Assembly: GCA_028023455.1 (NCBI GenBank) | Contig: JAQFVV010006203.1 | Location: 14,484,348 to 14,548,347 of the forward strand | Length of the DNA: 64,000 bases | Reading direction: 5' to 3' | Source: Epiperipatus broadwayi | Lineage: Eukaryota; Onychophora; Udeonychophora; Euonychophora; Peripatidae | Shown here: positions 13,096-25,389 of the stretch, in pieces | How the letters are laid out: each line of letters begins with the position of its first letter | Position numbering within the stretch: position 1 is the stretch's first letter | Made by a program: the position numbers and the translations under genes | Notes under the pieces: generated by a model | Told to the model about the DNA's origin: nothing | The model's input: only the letters and a program-made list of their open reading frames with translations | The model's database searches: none

Positions 13096-13295
13096 AAAAT
13101 GTTTATAAAAACGTGGCTGCTAGAAACATCGTATTTAATATATACATTCCATTTTTTATTATTAGTTATTTTTTAAAAAAATCATTTCCTTCTCAAAAAT
13201 GTTTATAAAAACGTGGCTGCTAGAAACATCTTATAATATCCGTATACATTTTATTTTTTATTATTACTATTATTTTTAAAAAAAAATCATTATGG
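13096..13295. repeat. Tandem duplication, 100-bp period
   Basis: The 35-base segment starting AAAATGTTTATAAAAACGTG occurs at 13096-13130 and again, identically, at 13196-13230. The sequence between and after follows the same order (TATACATT, then a T-rich run, then AAAAAATCATT), giving two units of exactly 100 bp. It lies inside the TIR element at 13019-14079. Confidence 0.85.
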
Positions 13296-13596
13296 AAAAA
13301 ACTAATTACAATATTTATGCTTTATTTTTTATTTTTTGTTTATATTAACTTATTAACAGAAAAATGAATTAAAAAAATATATAAATACAATATTTATACT
13401 TTTTTTATGTCGGTAGTATGTAATCTCTAGTGGTCTCCAAAATCGTATAGCATTTTTTAGTCAAATACATAATTTTTATTCCACTTGTGAACATTATTTT
13501 TAAAAAAATAAATTGTCTGAAATGAATATATAATTCAGAATGTTAAGTCATTGTGAAGCTTTTCTTGAATTATTTTCCTCTCTCTCATTATGTTAT

Positions 13597-13799
13597 TTAT
13601 TTATTTTGTAATTCTTTTTTAAAATTCTGGTTCAAATGTGGGACTTGTGAGTTTTGAATGTATAGTTTTATATCGTGACCATTAACACACACTTCTTGAG
13701 AGGGCAGGATGCCATATCTTTGTAAATACTCCACTGCATCATGTCTGTGATAGGAACGTCCCAAATTTTGATTATGATGACAATTTACCAAAACAAATG
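13597..13799 (-). pseudogene. Terminal exon-like ORF inside the TIR element
   Basis: On the minus strand a polypyrimidine tract and CAG acceptor (AG at 13800-13801) are followed at once by about 66 open codons ending in a stop at 13597. The product includes L-V-N-C-H-H-N-Q-N-L-G-R-S-Y-H-R-H-D-A and V-C-V-N-G-H-D-I-K-L-Y. It is hydrophilic and protein-like. I do not recognise it; a fragment of the element's own transposase or of a captured host exon are both possible. There is no ATG near its start, so upstream coding would be needed. Confidence 0.3.
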
Positions 13800-14087
13800 C
13801 TGAAAAAAAGAAACATGCTGTATTGAAACAAAATACGACAAAGTTAAGAGTGACTCATTGTTTCCACACTCTAATATAGCTAAAAAATATTGAAATAAAG
13901 TTTCTAAATAATACTTATTAGAATTTAGTACCTTTTTTTAAATTTTAATAATCTTTTTTTTTTAAATTTAACAACTAACACATCTTTACTAGATTAAAGG
14001 CTCTCAAAGTAGTATTTTTATCAATATTTATCAAAAATATGTGCTGCCATCTTGGTTTGCTTGAAAACTCTCAAGTATCCTCCTTTA

Positions 14088-15399
14088 TTATCTCTTGGAG
14101 AAAAACCAGTTTGTAGGAATAGAGAAAAGCTCGAAAGAAGGTAATCCTGAATACTAAGGTGCTACCTTGTGCCAAATAACATTGTAGTGCATTTTAATGA
14201 AAATCAGATACCTATATTGATGTTGAATGTATCAAAGTACGAGGCAGGAGAAATATTAATTCAGCTGGAAGATAAAAATGGCTGATAACACATGCTTTCA
14301 AAGCTTAGTCAAAGGCTAAGTGAAATTATAGTTAGCTTGACAAAGAAGCATAGGTGGTAATTTCAGAATAAAACAAACTATACTCTTTCTTAGGCAAACT
14401 GGAGAAAAAACAAACCTCTATTAGATCATTTAAACTAACTTACAATATTCTGTCATAACATCTTTTCAGAAATTAAATACAAGATAAAATAAAAGAAAGA
14501 AAGCAGATAATTTAGATATTTAAATTTTGAAATTATCTTTCTACTTCTTTGAATTTATGGATGTGGGAAGATTTTCTCACAAATTATACGACATTCTGTT
14601 TGTAATTTCTGAATTAACTTAAAGAGTAATATTTATACAAAGATAGCAGTAATTTTCAATTTTGGGGTTTTTATCAGTGTATCCTTCATCTCCACCACAT
14701 CACAATTATCAGCCATTGCAAAAAGGCTAGTTTCTAATTGGTGGATGTTGTAATAAGCTGCAATTAAGATGCTGAGAGCATAGATAAAAAACAAAAAATA
14801 TTTTTGTAGCACAATGATTTATTTACTCTTCTACATGATATCAAAAGAGAGTAAAAAAAACAGTAACTTGCAAGAGAGTGGCACAAAAAAATAAAGTCAC
14901 TGGGTGCATGAAGGGCTAGATATTGATACCTCCAATTCATAGTTAAATAAAGATTGATTAAAAATGCATGTGTAGTGAAAGAGAATTATCTGGGTTTTTG
15001 TGCTAGTGGATGATTGCAATTGTGAATGAGTTGAAATGAAACCAGAATATTAATTATTTAGTATTTCTGATCATTTAGTTCTATGCCATTGATATTAGAA
15101 GCCATGTCCTTATTGATTATCAGTTAAAGCCTATAGTATACATATCTTTGGAGATAGAATAGTGCAATAGCATTCAGCTACCAAAGACTTCATTTCCTTA
15201 AGTATAAATATTTTCAAGTTATTCTTGTTTAAAACTAATAGTGCATATTTATGTTTGTATTATTCTTGTTTAATGAACTGATTACAAAGATAGTTTGAAA
15301 TGAAGATTATAAGTGCTGTTTCTTTTATTAAGAAAATTATACATCTAGTATTAGAATTGATAAAAGTATAGTCTTAGGCAAATTAAGCTCTGTTAAAAT
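14088..15399. other. No recognisable gene
   Basis: AT-rich sequence with no clear repeats or frames recognised. Confidence 0.4.
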
Positions 15400-15685
15400 C
15401 ACTATTACATGGTCACTTTTTCTTATGCTTACACAATATATTCTCAATAGGTGGCACAATGTATTCTCAATACAATAGTGCTACCTAATGCATGCCATAA
15501 TAGATCAATGATATATTGCCCTCAAATCCAAGGCTACTCAGTGATGAAATCCATGTTAGAAACTAGTCTAGGGATATTATATGGGCATGTATGGGATGGG
15601 GATTTAGATGTACAAACCTACTAACATCTATTGATTATTATGAGGTGACTTTATTGTATGAAGAGATTCACTACTGTTTTAATGG
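15400..15685. repeat. Family A foldback fragment
   Basis: Shows family A landmarks in degraded form: CAATAGTGCTACC.AATGCA, then GGCTACTCAGTGATGAAA, GTTAGAAACTAGTCTAGGGATATT, GGGGATTTAGATGTACAAAC and CTAACATCTATTGATTA followed by a GTGACTTTATTGTATGAAGAG end. Most of the left arm interior is deleted. Confidence 0.6.
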
Positions 15686-18080
15686 TAATTCTTAATTTCA
15701 AAAAATAAATATGAGCATTCAAACTTCAGCAAAAGAAAATGGAACAATGATAAAAATTTTAAAAAAGAATATAAGCTTAGAAATCAAAGAAAACGAAAAA
15801 AAACAATATTGAAATCAAAATTGTTTTGTGATAAATTAAAGAATGAAATACAAAATATATGGTTTTAAAAATGTCTATTGTAGATGATTTCTAATGATAA
15901 ATGTATTATTTTAATTGCAAATTTTGTATTATTAGCCTTGTTACCACTGTTTTCATTCTATAAACTAAATGCATGTTGAAATGCGATAACAAAATGAATT
16001 TATGCATCTGATTGTCATTTCATGGCAGATAAACTTAAAATTTTTGTGATTAGAATTTTTTTAAATATCCAGTTCATAATCAATTCAATTTAGCCTTTCA
16101 ATATTAGTCAGTATATGGAATTTTATTATGGGTTGGCTAGAAAATAAAACAAGTATCGAATACAATTAAATGCTTTCACCATTTAGTAGATGATTAACAT
16201 GGTAAAAAAGAATCCATTGTGTTTCTAAGAATGACACTAATGCAAAGATCTTTTCCAAACAATAGCTATTAAAGGTTTTTTAACCTTTGAAATATTTCAG
16301 GAAAAAGTTTTCTATTGAAAAAATTAAAAGACAACATTGTAAAATATCCAATAAACAGAACAAACGATGAGCATGTTGTATAAGTGAACATATTTGTGAT
16401 TCACCGATTGGGTTGTACAGCTATTGCAAAATTCATTTTTAGAAAGTTTTTCTTCCTTTCTTTTTTTTGTAGCTAGAATGACCATTGTTTACAAGTGGCT
16501 GCTTATTATTTTTTAATCTTTAGAATACAAAATCATTCAATCTTCTAATTATTTTAACTACAAATAATCACTTAACGAATTCATTTGAGTACTTCTGTTT
16601 TAGTCCAATTTATGGTCTATTCTTATGCCTCATAACTGTCAATGAAAAAAGATTATTTTCTAGGCTTTACAATTTCTGGAAAGTGAAAGAAGAAGCTTTG
16701 AGAAATTATAAATCTTGTTTTACCGTCCAACTAAGAATAACTAAATAACCAATTACTGACCAATATTGGATAGTTATCTGGATTATATATACATAGTTAT
16801 TACATAGAATTCTCTGGATAAAATGAGTTATTAATTACAGGATGCCAAAAGATGTATATATCTGAATTCTCATACCTATAAAAATATCTGACTGGGTTTA
16901 AATTCATGTATCAACTTGAATCAGAAGTGGAGGTCTACTTTTTAGTATTTAAATTTGAAACAAAAGAACTATAATATATAGATAGAGAAAACTTGTTCAG
17001 CATTAGGACTATCAATTAGAAATTGATAGTTTCCTAACAATATTAAAGTTATTTCTGGTTGTTTATATGGATATAATCTCTTAATTTTTATTGTTGCATC
17101 ATTATAAAATCCATTAAAAATTAATTATATTAATTTGGGGTAATTTTTATTATAGTGGGGAAAGAAATGATTAGAACTGTATAGTTCTCAACACTTTAGT
17201 AGCTATGATTATGGAAGCATAAGCCTTCCGAAAGCGCTCAGCTCATTAAATTGCAAAACATTATTTACTTTTACAAACTTCATTATCTGTACACAAAGCA
17301 CACATATAGTTTATACAACATTATAATATTAGTCATTAAAAATACAAATCATAAAAATTGATATATATGAAAAGTGGATGTTTTTGCTAGTTGTCATTTT
17401 ATGGGTATTTAGGAATTAATTAAAATAATTCTATGAATAATTCAATTATATTATTATTTGGAAGGGCATTACTTTAAAGAAACTATAGTTCTTGCTACAA
17501 TAAATTATTAGTTTTTACAAATATAAGGGAAAGTATACAATTCCATTTGTAGTATGAATAAATTTTATTAGGATTAAATATACTTAAAAATTGTTTGTTT
17601 GTAAATTAAATTTAAAAACTAAAATGTTAAAATATTTATATTTATATAATTGAATGTAAGCAAAAGATAATTAACAAGTTTATCTAAAACTAAATAAAAA
17701 CAGATTAAGATAACATATTTTCCAAAGAACATTGATTGTATAAGTAGATGAATTAGTATATTGTTGGCTGAAGTCAGTATTTTTCTAGTTCAAACTTTTA
17801 GCTATTTAGATTGTCTCCAAAATACAGTCAATATGTAAACTATGCTTTATGTAATTACATGGCTTCAGTTTTATATAACCAACAAATAAAAACATATTAA
17901 AACGTGCAAATTTTATGATGTTCAAGCAGCCATTTTTCTTTTCTGAGCATCATACATGAGTATATTTTTTAAAAAAGTAAAATTTGTAAACAAATTTTAA
18001 ATTATTCCAGCAGCAGTTTTTACATCCTGTAATTCTAAGATTTGAAATACCAGGAACTCTTATACCTGAATCCTAATTGT
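15686..18080. other. No recognisable gene; includes a dispersed repeat
   Basis: Between about 16700 and 17000 the sequence resembles 21970-22300 and 22790-22920 (shared CTAAATA.CCAATTACTGACCAATATTGGA-like and GGTTTAAATTCATGTATCAACTTGAATC-like stretches in spaced form), so a diverged dispersed repeat is present. No coding frame or termini were recognised. Confidence 0.4.
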
Positions 18081-18552
18081 AAATATAGGGATTTTAACTC
18101 ACTTTTAAGCCCCTTCACTATCCACACTATCCAATACTACTGATACACATGACCACACATATTCAAATCTTACATATTAAGCCTGCATTCTTCCCACCTC
18201 TCTTCTATGTATTTAAATGGGTACTGTCCTATATGTGAGGAGTCAGAATGACTTGAGGTCAACATGAGCATGACAACAATATTGGCATCATCATGGGATT
18301 TGGGAATTCTATCATCAGATTTTCAATTGTATGGATGGCTGAAGAGTTGGAAGTTGGAGTAGGTTGAAGCCTGTCCATTAAAGTGTAAGGATTTGTTATC
18401 TTAATATAAACTGAGCACTGATTATATATATGTGTGGGAGATGATAATCTGGACCATTGGTTAATATTTATCTTTTATGCATGTGTATGGTCATGGGTAT
18501 TAGTAGTATGAGATAGTGTGGATAGTGAAGGGTCTTGAAAGTGTGAGTTCAT
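18081..18552. repeat. Family C foldback element
   Basis: The left arm (AGGGATTTTAACTCAC, CTTCACTATCCACACTATCC, TGATACACATGACCACACAT) is answered in inverse by the right arm (CAGATTTTCAATTGTATGGA region at 18320, ATATAAACTGAGCACTGATT at 18409, TGTGTATGGTCATGGGTATT, GATAGTGTGGATAGTGAAGG and GTGTGAGTTC). Part of the left arm is deleted. The direct repeat ATCCTGTAATTCT at about 18023-18036 and 18553-18565 lies just outside, but the left one is about 45 bp from the recognisable end, so I do not call it a target duplication. Confidence 0.65.
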
Positions 18553-19030
18553 ATCCTGTAATTCTGTAAATGATACATATTCATTAATAAAATTTCTCTA
18601 GTTTATGCTAAGCACACACATTTTATTCTTCCTTTATTATCCTTTCTGAATTTAATGTGCAATATTTCCTATAATAAAATATTTTCTAAGAGTAAAGTTA
18701 AAAGTTTCACAAAATTTTAGAATATACTTAAAATTAATGTTGATTTTAATATTAAAATAATTAATTTTAATATTAAAATAATTAGAGATCATAATTTCTT
18801 GATAAAAATACTGATCTATAATGTTTTTATAAGAAGGAAAAGTTAGCAGGAAAAAAAGAATATCAATCACCCAGAATGTACTTAATAGCAATGAAAGTCA
18901 GACATTTTATTATTCATAAAAATACAGTAATTTTTTTATTATTACTTCAGTGAATGCATGAGTGAAAACACTGTAAAATATATGTAAATGTGTCTCTTCA
19001 ATTTATTATTAATAACTATATTATTATTAT

Positions 19031-19665
19031 TAGAAGGGATTTGAATACAGATTATCAAACACACTTTAGCTATCCACTTCATCTTGTATAACCAATACAC
19101 ATGACTACATACACATAAAAAAGATAAATGATCTTCAATATACTTATTTTGTACTGAACCAGCACTCATCAATTGGTCCGGATCATCTCCCCCCCCATAT
19201 ATATATAATCTGTACTCAGTTTATATTAAGATAGAAAATCTTCAGATATTATTGCATAGGTTTCAATCTTCTCCACCTTCTAAATCTTCAGCCATCCATA
19301 TTATTGAAAATGTGATGATGGAATGCTCAAAACCACATTGTTAATGCCAATATTATTGTCATATCCATGTTGATTTTAAATCACTGACCCCTCACACATA
19401 GGACGATAATATGTCCATTTAAATACACAGAAGAAGGATAGGCAGAATTCAGGCTAAATCTGTAATATATAAATACAAGATTTTCTATTTTATATAAACT
19501 GAGCACTGATTATATTTATGTATGGGAGATGATGATCTGGACTAACTGATGAGGGCTGTTTCAGCATGAAATATTTTCACATGAATGTGGTCATGTATAT
19601 TGGTTATATAAGATGGAGTGGATAGTTGAAGGAATTTGAGTCTATGTTCAAATCCCCTCAAATTA
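19031..19665. repeat. Family C foldback element, fullest copy
   Basis: The left arm begins AGAAGGGATTTGAATACAGA and runs through ACCAATACACATGACTACAT, CTGAACCAGCACTCATCAAT, TGGTCCGGATCATCTCCC and ACTCAGTTTATATTAAGATA. A unique centre of about 250 bp follows (including GACCCCTCACACATAGGACG). The right arm returns the same blocks inverted: ATATAAACTGAGCACTGATT, GGGAGATGATGATCTGGAC, TGAGGGCTGTTTCAGCATGA, GTGGTCATGTATATTGGTTA, AGATGGAGTGGATAGTTGAA and GTTCAAATCCCCTC. Each outer end carries a tRNA B-box-like GTTCAAATCCC reading outward. No ORF is present. Confidence 0.75.
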
Positions 19666-21150
19666 TATCTAAAGTTTAGTATATACAATATACTTATATT
19701 TAATTATTATTATTTAAAATTTTGTTTATATTATAATCTTAATTTATATATACATATTATACATATAAAAACATCTGTACTATATATATATATATGTGTG
19801 TGCATGTTGAAAATTATTGTGCATTTGCAGTTCAATAGACAAATATGTATTGTATTCCAATCAATGTTTGTCAACAAAACATAAGAAATATTATAAACTA
19901 TATACATTTGTACATGAGAGGTGCTTGGAACAACATATAGCATAGTTCATGGTTTTACTGTATCATTAAACAAAAATTGTAGACTAGAAATAGTTATAAA
20001 TCAGATAAAAAAGAATTTAAATCACTAGCATATTTGTCTATCTGAAGTCATTGTAATTCATAAGATAACTAGCTGTTGTAGCATACAGAATTTTAAGTAT
20101 TATTATAATGCATCTATATTTACATATGTTATACACCAATGTAGTGAAAAAAGACACCAAAATAATGATCTGATGACACTCCTTTTTGGATTATTTGATA
20201 CCATTCATGCAATCCTATTATGAGTGTTAAGAAAGGATGTCCAAATGCCTAAGACAGAAAATATCGTTCATTGCTGAATAGTGACTTTATAAAATAATTC
20301 ATTTGTCTAAAATACATTGCCTGACACTAGATATGGAATACTAGAGAAGTGATAAAAGCCAATAATAAATGCTGAAAGGAAGCACTAATGGAAAACCTGA
20401 TTTATAAAATCAGCAAACGAAATGACTTGATAAGTATATTAACAACATTTGAGGCCTTTGTCAAAATTCAATGAAGTGCAAAAATACAAGTATAAACTAT
20501 AAGTGAGAATACAAATTTTTTTAAATCTAAGATATATGTTTCTGTAAATATTTTCACTTTCAGTATTTTTTTTTTGTAAAGCTTAATATTTATAATTATT
20601 TTATATTTTAAAATTTAATATTTCTCATATTATATATAAATATAGATGTAAAGCTACATTTTGATTTCAGTTTTTAATCAAAGTAAAATAACAGTCATAC
20701 CTTCCATCTGCTTTATTTTACATTAAAATAAATAGAAGATTTTTGTAGCTATTAGTTCTTGTTAAGGGATTTATTTAGCAAAGCAATGAGTTTATATAGG
20801 CATTTTATTAAAGCAAACATTTTACTTGTTTAAGGTTAACTTTATTATTATATAAATGCTTATGTAAATTATGGTTGATTTCAGTTTTGAAATCAGGATT
20901 TGCATGTATTTACCTCGCTAAAAAAATTTGATAGCATATTCTCTCTCATTTTTTCTAGTAACTTGTAGAGTATAACGGTGTAGATCTTTCATTTAATAAT
21001 AACAATTTCTTTGGTGTTGAACTATACTAAATATCAATTTCTCTATTATTATATAATCATTGGCTTTTTCACAATACATTTTATATGAGTCATATGTATA
21101 AAATATTTAAACACAAATATATTTTCTATTATTCTTATTTTATTATTATT
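19666..21150. other. No recognisable gene
   Basis: TA microsatellite at about 19781-19796; two overlapping ORFs around it are low-complexity. 20140-20470 is somewhat less AT-rich but yields no recognised frame. Confidence 0.4.
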
Positions 21151-21533
21151 AATGTAATTAGAAGGGATTTAACTCATACTTTCAAGCTTCCTTCAGCTAT
21201 CCATTCCATCTTATACAACTAATACACATGACCACATACCTGTGAAAAAGATAAATGATCTCCAATATACATATTTTATGCTGAACCAGAAAATTCATCC
21301 ATATCATCATTTCCCACCCACATATATAATCAGTGCTCAGTTTATATTAAAATAGCAAAGATTTTTATATATGAATGGCTGAAGAGTTAGAGAGTGGGGA
21401 AGATTGAAACCTGCCCATTAAAATTTGAAGATTTGCTATCTTAATATAAACTGAGCACTGATTATTAATATGTGTTGGAGATGATGAACTGGATCAACTG
21501 ATGAGTGCTGGTTCAGCATGAAATTATTCTTAG
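21151..21533. repeat. Family C foldback element with short centre
   Basis: The left arm starts TTAGAAGGGATTTAACTCA and includes ACTAATACACATGACCACAT, CTGAACCAG and CAGTGCTCAGTTTATATTAA; the right arm returns TAATATAAACTGAGCACTGA, GGAGATGATGAACTGGATCA and GATGAGTGCTGGTTCAGCAT. The right end is cut off by the family A insertion that begins at 21534-21547, so this copy is older than that insertion. Confidence 0.7.
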
Positions 21534-21966
21534 AATGCTAAAAGAACCATCTAACATCACATGATCACCATCTCTATATTAGCACATAATTTGTTGTAAA
21601 CAAAGGCAAAACTCCCCATACAGTAGTGCCACCCTGTGCCAAACAGAGTAATCAATGGATGCCAGAAGGCTTGTGCATAAAATCCCTATCTAGTGCCTAG
21701 AGTGCCAAACAGAGTAATCAATGGATGCCAAAAGGTTTGTGCATAAAATCCCTATCTAGGCTTGTGCATAAAATCCCTATGCACAAGCCTTCTGGCATCC
21801 ATTGATTACTCTGTTTGGCACAGGGTGGCATACTGGATGAGTAGGAGAGTAGGCACTAGATAGGGATTTTATGCACAAGCCTTCTGGCATCCATTGATTA
21901 CTCTGTTTGGCACAGGGTGGCACTACTGTATGGGGAGTTTTGCCTTTGTTTACAATGCTAAAAGAA
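21534..21966. repeat. Family A foldback with perfect 106-bp palindromic arms
   Basis: 21594-21699 and 21850-21955 are exact inverted copies over 106 bp. Between them lies a second, shorter set of the same motifs in inverse pairing (21701-21760 against 21778-21830), so the whole forms a nested hairpin. The left flank keeps the family terminus (ACCATCTAACATCACATGAT at about 21546); the right terminus is missing. The 13-base sequence AATGCTAAAAGAA flanks it at 21534-21546 and 21954-21966. It is not coding. Confidence 0.85.
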
Positions 21967-23382
21967 GTTGCGAGTCCTGTGTATCCTCATATTTATAAAA
22001 GCAGATGTCTGGATTTAAATCCATAAAACAACTTGAATTAGAAATAAAAGAGTACCTTTTTTTTATATTTCTAATCAAGTTCAAGACAAAGAAGCTACCA
22101 TTTGATATTAAAGTAAAAGTTGTGTAGCCTTGGAATTATTAATAATGATTGATAATCTCCCTAATAAACATTTACGTCATAATAAATCCATGAAAAAAAT
22201 TTAATCTAATTTATTTAACCTATGTAAAATTTAATTTATGATGCAATCAGACAACAACCAATTAAAAATGATAATGTAAGTTAAGACCACATGATTTAGT
22301 ATATATAGTAGTAATTGTCTGATCTACACTAACCATAAGTGGAACATTTTTGCTAATTCAGGTGATATGTGATAGTAAAATAGACATAGATACTTTATAT
22401 GGATAAAAATTTTAAATGTAATAACTTCTCTAAAATTTTATGAGCAGCCAATTATCCACCTTAATTTTGGCTTAATGTACATCAATTAAATTCTATTTTT
22501 ATTAATAGATCACATGGTTGAGCTTGCATTGTCTAGTTACAATATAGCTGAAATTGTATCTAGATTATTATGTAGAAAAATTATCATTATATTTCAATGT
22601 TTACATTTTAAAAACATGCATATATTTAGTATGCATATGTATAAATTAAATCAATAATTTTAGTAAACAGCCCATTATAGGATAAAGACTTTTCTAACAG
22701 CCTCTCTTAAAGAAAGTGTGACAGAGAAGACAATATTCATCAGCTTTGTGAACTGATGGTTTATGGTGTTTAAGACTTTCCATCTTTGTTTTTTTTTTTT
22801 TTAGTTAAGAGTAGCTAAATACCCATTTATTGATCAATATTAGATGTTAACTGAATTGATTTTGGGTTAGTTACCTGAGATAAAAATGCTATGCTTCCTT
22901 AGAAGAATTTTACTTGGTCTGAATTTGAAAACAAGTTGTAAATATGGCCGAATGCTGTTTCTATACCACCATAAAACTCTTTTAATATATATGCCACTTA
23001 TACATTTTTGGGTTTTTAATCATAATTAAATATTTATTACAAATTAAGAAGATGATTCAGATTTTTTGTAAAAATAAAACCTTATTGCAATTGTTCATAA
23101 ATGAGTAACATCTGTAGTTCAATCCAAGTTCAAATGTTTGTTATTACTGGATAATCTCACTACAGTTATATATCTGCAAGTTTATTTTTAGTAGTGATAT
23201 TTCTTTGCCAAATCAAACCATAAACATGGAAAATGTTCTGATAGACATCTAAAGCAATGAATGAAAAGACTATAAAGTATATTTATTCTCATTATTATTT
23301 TGGAAATCATTGCCAAAATGTTCAAAGACATATTACCTCTGAAAATGATGAGTGAAACTTCTTCAAAATAACATAACAACCA
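21967..23382. other. No recognisable gene; dispersed repeat fragments
   Basis: 21970-22300 and 22790-22920 are diverged relatives of 16700-17000 (for example AGTTAAGAGTAGCTAAATAC against AACTAAGAATAACTAAATAA). No termini or coding potential could be defined. Confidence 0.35.
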
Positions 23383-23900
23383 TCAATTCTAGGACACAAT
23401 GACCATCTATTCTAGGACAATTGTTTTGCAGCTTATAACACTGCTCATTAGTTACCATAAAATTTCAACTAAATTTCATTGCAATGTACAAAGTTCTTTG
23501 CATATAAATAACAAACTAAAAAAAAAAATCAGATTTTAAAGCATAAAATAATTATGATATGGTCTTACAATATTTAACATTTAAACATTATAATGAAATC
23601 TAAGACAGTGTGAAAACAACTTCAAATTATAATGCCTTAAATATTAATTAATCCAAAGAATTATATTGCTAAACTGAAAATATTTAAAAAATAAACCTTC
23701 TCAAAGTTTAAACAAACAAACCAGTCAAATTGCTGATAACATATTGTTACAATTTTAATATCACGTTAAAATAAATGGCCAATCCACTTTTTTAGGACAC
23801 ATGTTTCATTGTTTATAATACCACTCATATCAGTTGACTGTGAACCCCAGCTGAAATTCCAAGGCAATGTATAAAGCCTTTTGATTGGTTGATTTGTTTA
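23383..23900. repeat. Pair of diverged direct repeats
   Basis: 23383-23530 and 23765-23900 share the order C.A..CTA..CTAGGACA, a GCTTATAACACTGCTCAT-like block, TTTCA.CT.AAATT.CA, GGCAATGTA.AAAG and a TTTGCAT/TTTGATT end. The family is not recognised. Confidence 0.4.
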
Positions 23901-24479
23901 ACTTATGCAAGAGTAATTACACTGTATATTACTTCAAATTTAGGATAATGTATATTATGCATATACAATATATATGTCTGAGTGGAAATATAATTAATTA
24001 GCACTTATTAAATGGCTAAAATTAAAAAGTTTTCAACAGTACCTATTTCTTTTAAGATTGGTATAGCTTATTCTATCATGTTTTTAAAATATTTTACTTA
24101 ATTTGGATTGAAGCAAAAATAATAAGTTTTGAATTTAATCTGTTAAAAAAAGTTTAATTATTATATAAATAAAACAGTCTGAATTAGAAATCTGTATTTA
24201 TAAATACTGATTTTGATTTACATTTCTAATTAGTCTTCTTTATAAAGATTAATTAACATTAATATGTAAAAAAATGAAGTGTGTGTGCATGCATACAAAT
24301 GGTTTATTAGAACATATTTATTTATATTAGCATCTGAAAATAATTACAAAATGTAATAGCAGTAATTAGATTATATGATGACATTAAGATGATAAACATT
24401 CTTAATAAAGTGCTGCATTGCATCTCTCCAAAACTTTTAAAAATAGTTTTACAGGAAACATTATGTTGATTAAATGGGA
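23901..24479. other. No recognisable gene
   Basis: Very AT-rich; no frames, termini or repeats recognised. Confidence 0.4.
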
Positions 24480-24870
24480 AGTTAATAATGCATTAAAAAC
24501 CAAAAATATTTTTTCAGTAGACTACAATTTGGTTTGATATTGTTAACTTGAAATAAAAGCAGGGAATGTTCATAAATTATTAAATTAATTAAAAATTTCA
24601 AAAAATATTTTTCTTGAACCACAGTTTGGGTTGGTATATTTAACTTGAAGTAAAAGCAGGGGGCATCCAGTAATGAATTAATTTATAGACACCCCCCCCC
24701 CCAGCTTTTATTTCAAGTTAAATATACCAACCAAAATTGTGGTTCAAGAAAAACATTATTTTTTGTTTTTCATTAATTGAATTAATTAATTTATTGACAT
24801 TCTCCACTTTTATTTCAATTTAAAAATATCAATAGAAAAAAAAAAATTTTTTTTTTGGTTATAGAATATC
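24480..24870. repeat. Compound inverted repeat with C11 run
   Basis: Two direct units (24510-24600 and 24605-24665) share ATT.GGTT.G.TAT.TTAACTTGAA.TAAAAGCAGGG. They face two inverted units (24692-24760 and 24790-24835) reading CAGCTTTTATTTCAAGTTAA, ATATACCAACC and TGGTTCAAGAAAAA. The inner pair matches at nearly every base over about 55 bp around a loop of about 28 bp. The right inner unit begins with eleven Cs (24692-24702) where the left has GGGGG. It can fold into a large hairpin; it is probably a decayed foldback element. Confidence 0.7.
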
Positions 24871-25389
24871 TTACAACAGACTTTTTATATCCAAATTTAA
24901 ATACCAGGAATATGAACATAATTTTTGAAATAAAGTTCATGTGCATTAAAAATTATTTCCAAGATTTTGTTTATTTATAAAGGCAATATTTTTATTAAAT
25001 GCAAATTTTAGTTAAACAATCAAGAGAAATTAAGATTTCATCCTTTTATTTTATTTTCTTTCTATTTTAATTAACTATAAATACTTCTTTGGTATATATA
25101 TATAGCTTTAGCTTATTTTAAAAAAATGTACTGCCATCTAGTGTGCATGACTGAAAAGTTAAGAATAAAAATCATGCATTTTGAAATTTGGCCCATTAAC
25201 ACTCTTAGACAGGACAATCCTGAAATATTTCAATGTCACATTGCATTATCATTTGCTTGTATAAATTTGATAGAAATATATTAAAATTCAGTTACAAGAT
25301 TTAATCTACAGAAACATATGCTCAAACAAAAAGAAGTTATATATTAAATAAAAGCATTAAGAAAAGTAAATGGAATTACTAAAGCCACT

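Larger units (their letters stand above)
13019..14079. mobile_element. 1.06 kb TIR transposon with 8-bp target duplication
   Basis: CTCCTTTA occurs exactly at both borders (13011-13018 and 14080-14087). Just inside, the left end GGTTCTTGTGAGCTTTCAGG and the complement of the right end GGATACTTGAGAGTTTTCAA begin an inverted repeat of about 50 bp that includes AAACCAAGATGGCAGC and CATATTTTTGATAAAT. An 8-bp duplication fits hAT or P-type transposons; the terminal sequence does not settle which. The inside carries a 100-bp tandem duplication (13096-13295) and a minus-strand ORF with a splice acceptor (13597-13799). Confidence 0.75.

Noticed and set aside
18023-18565. ATCCTGTAATTCT direct repeat as target duplication of the family C copy
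   Set aside because: The left repeat lies about 45 bases from the recognisable element end, so the relation is uncertain.
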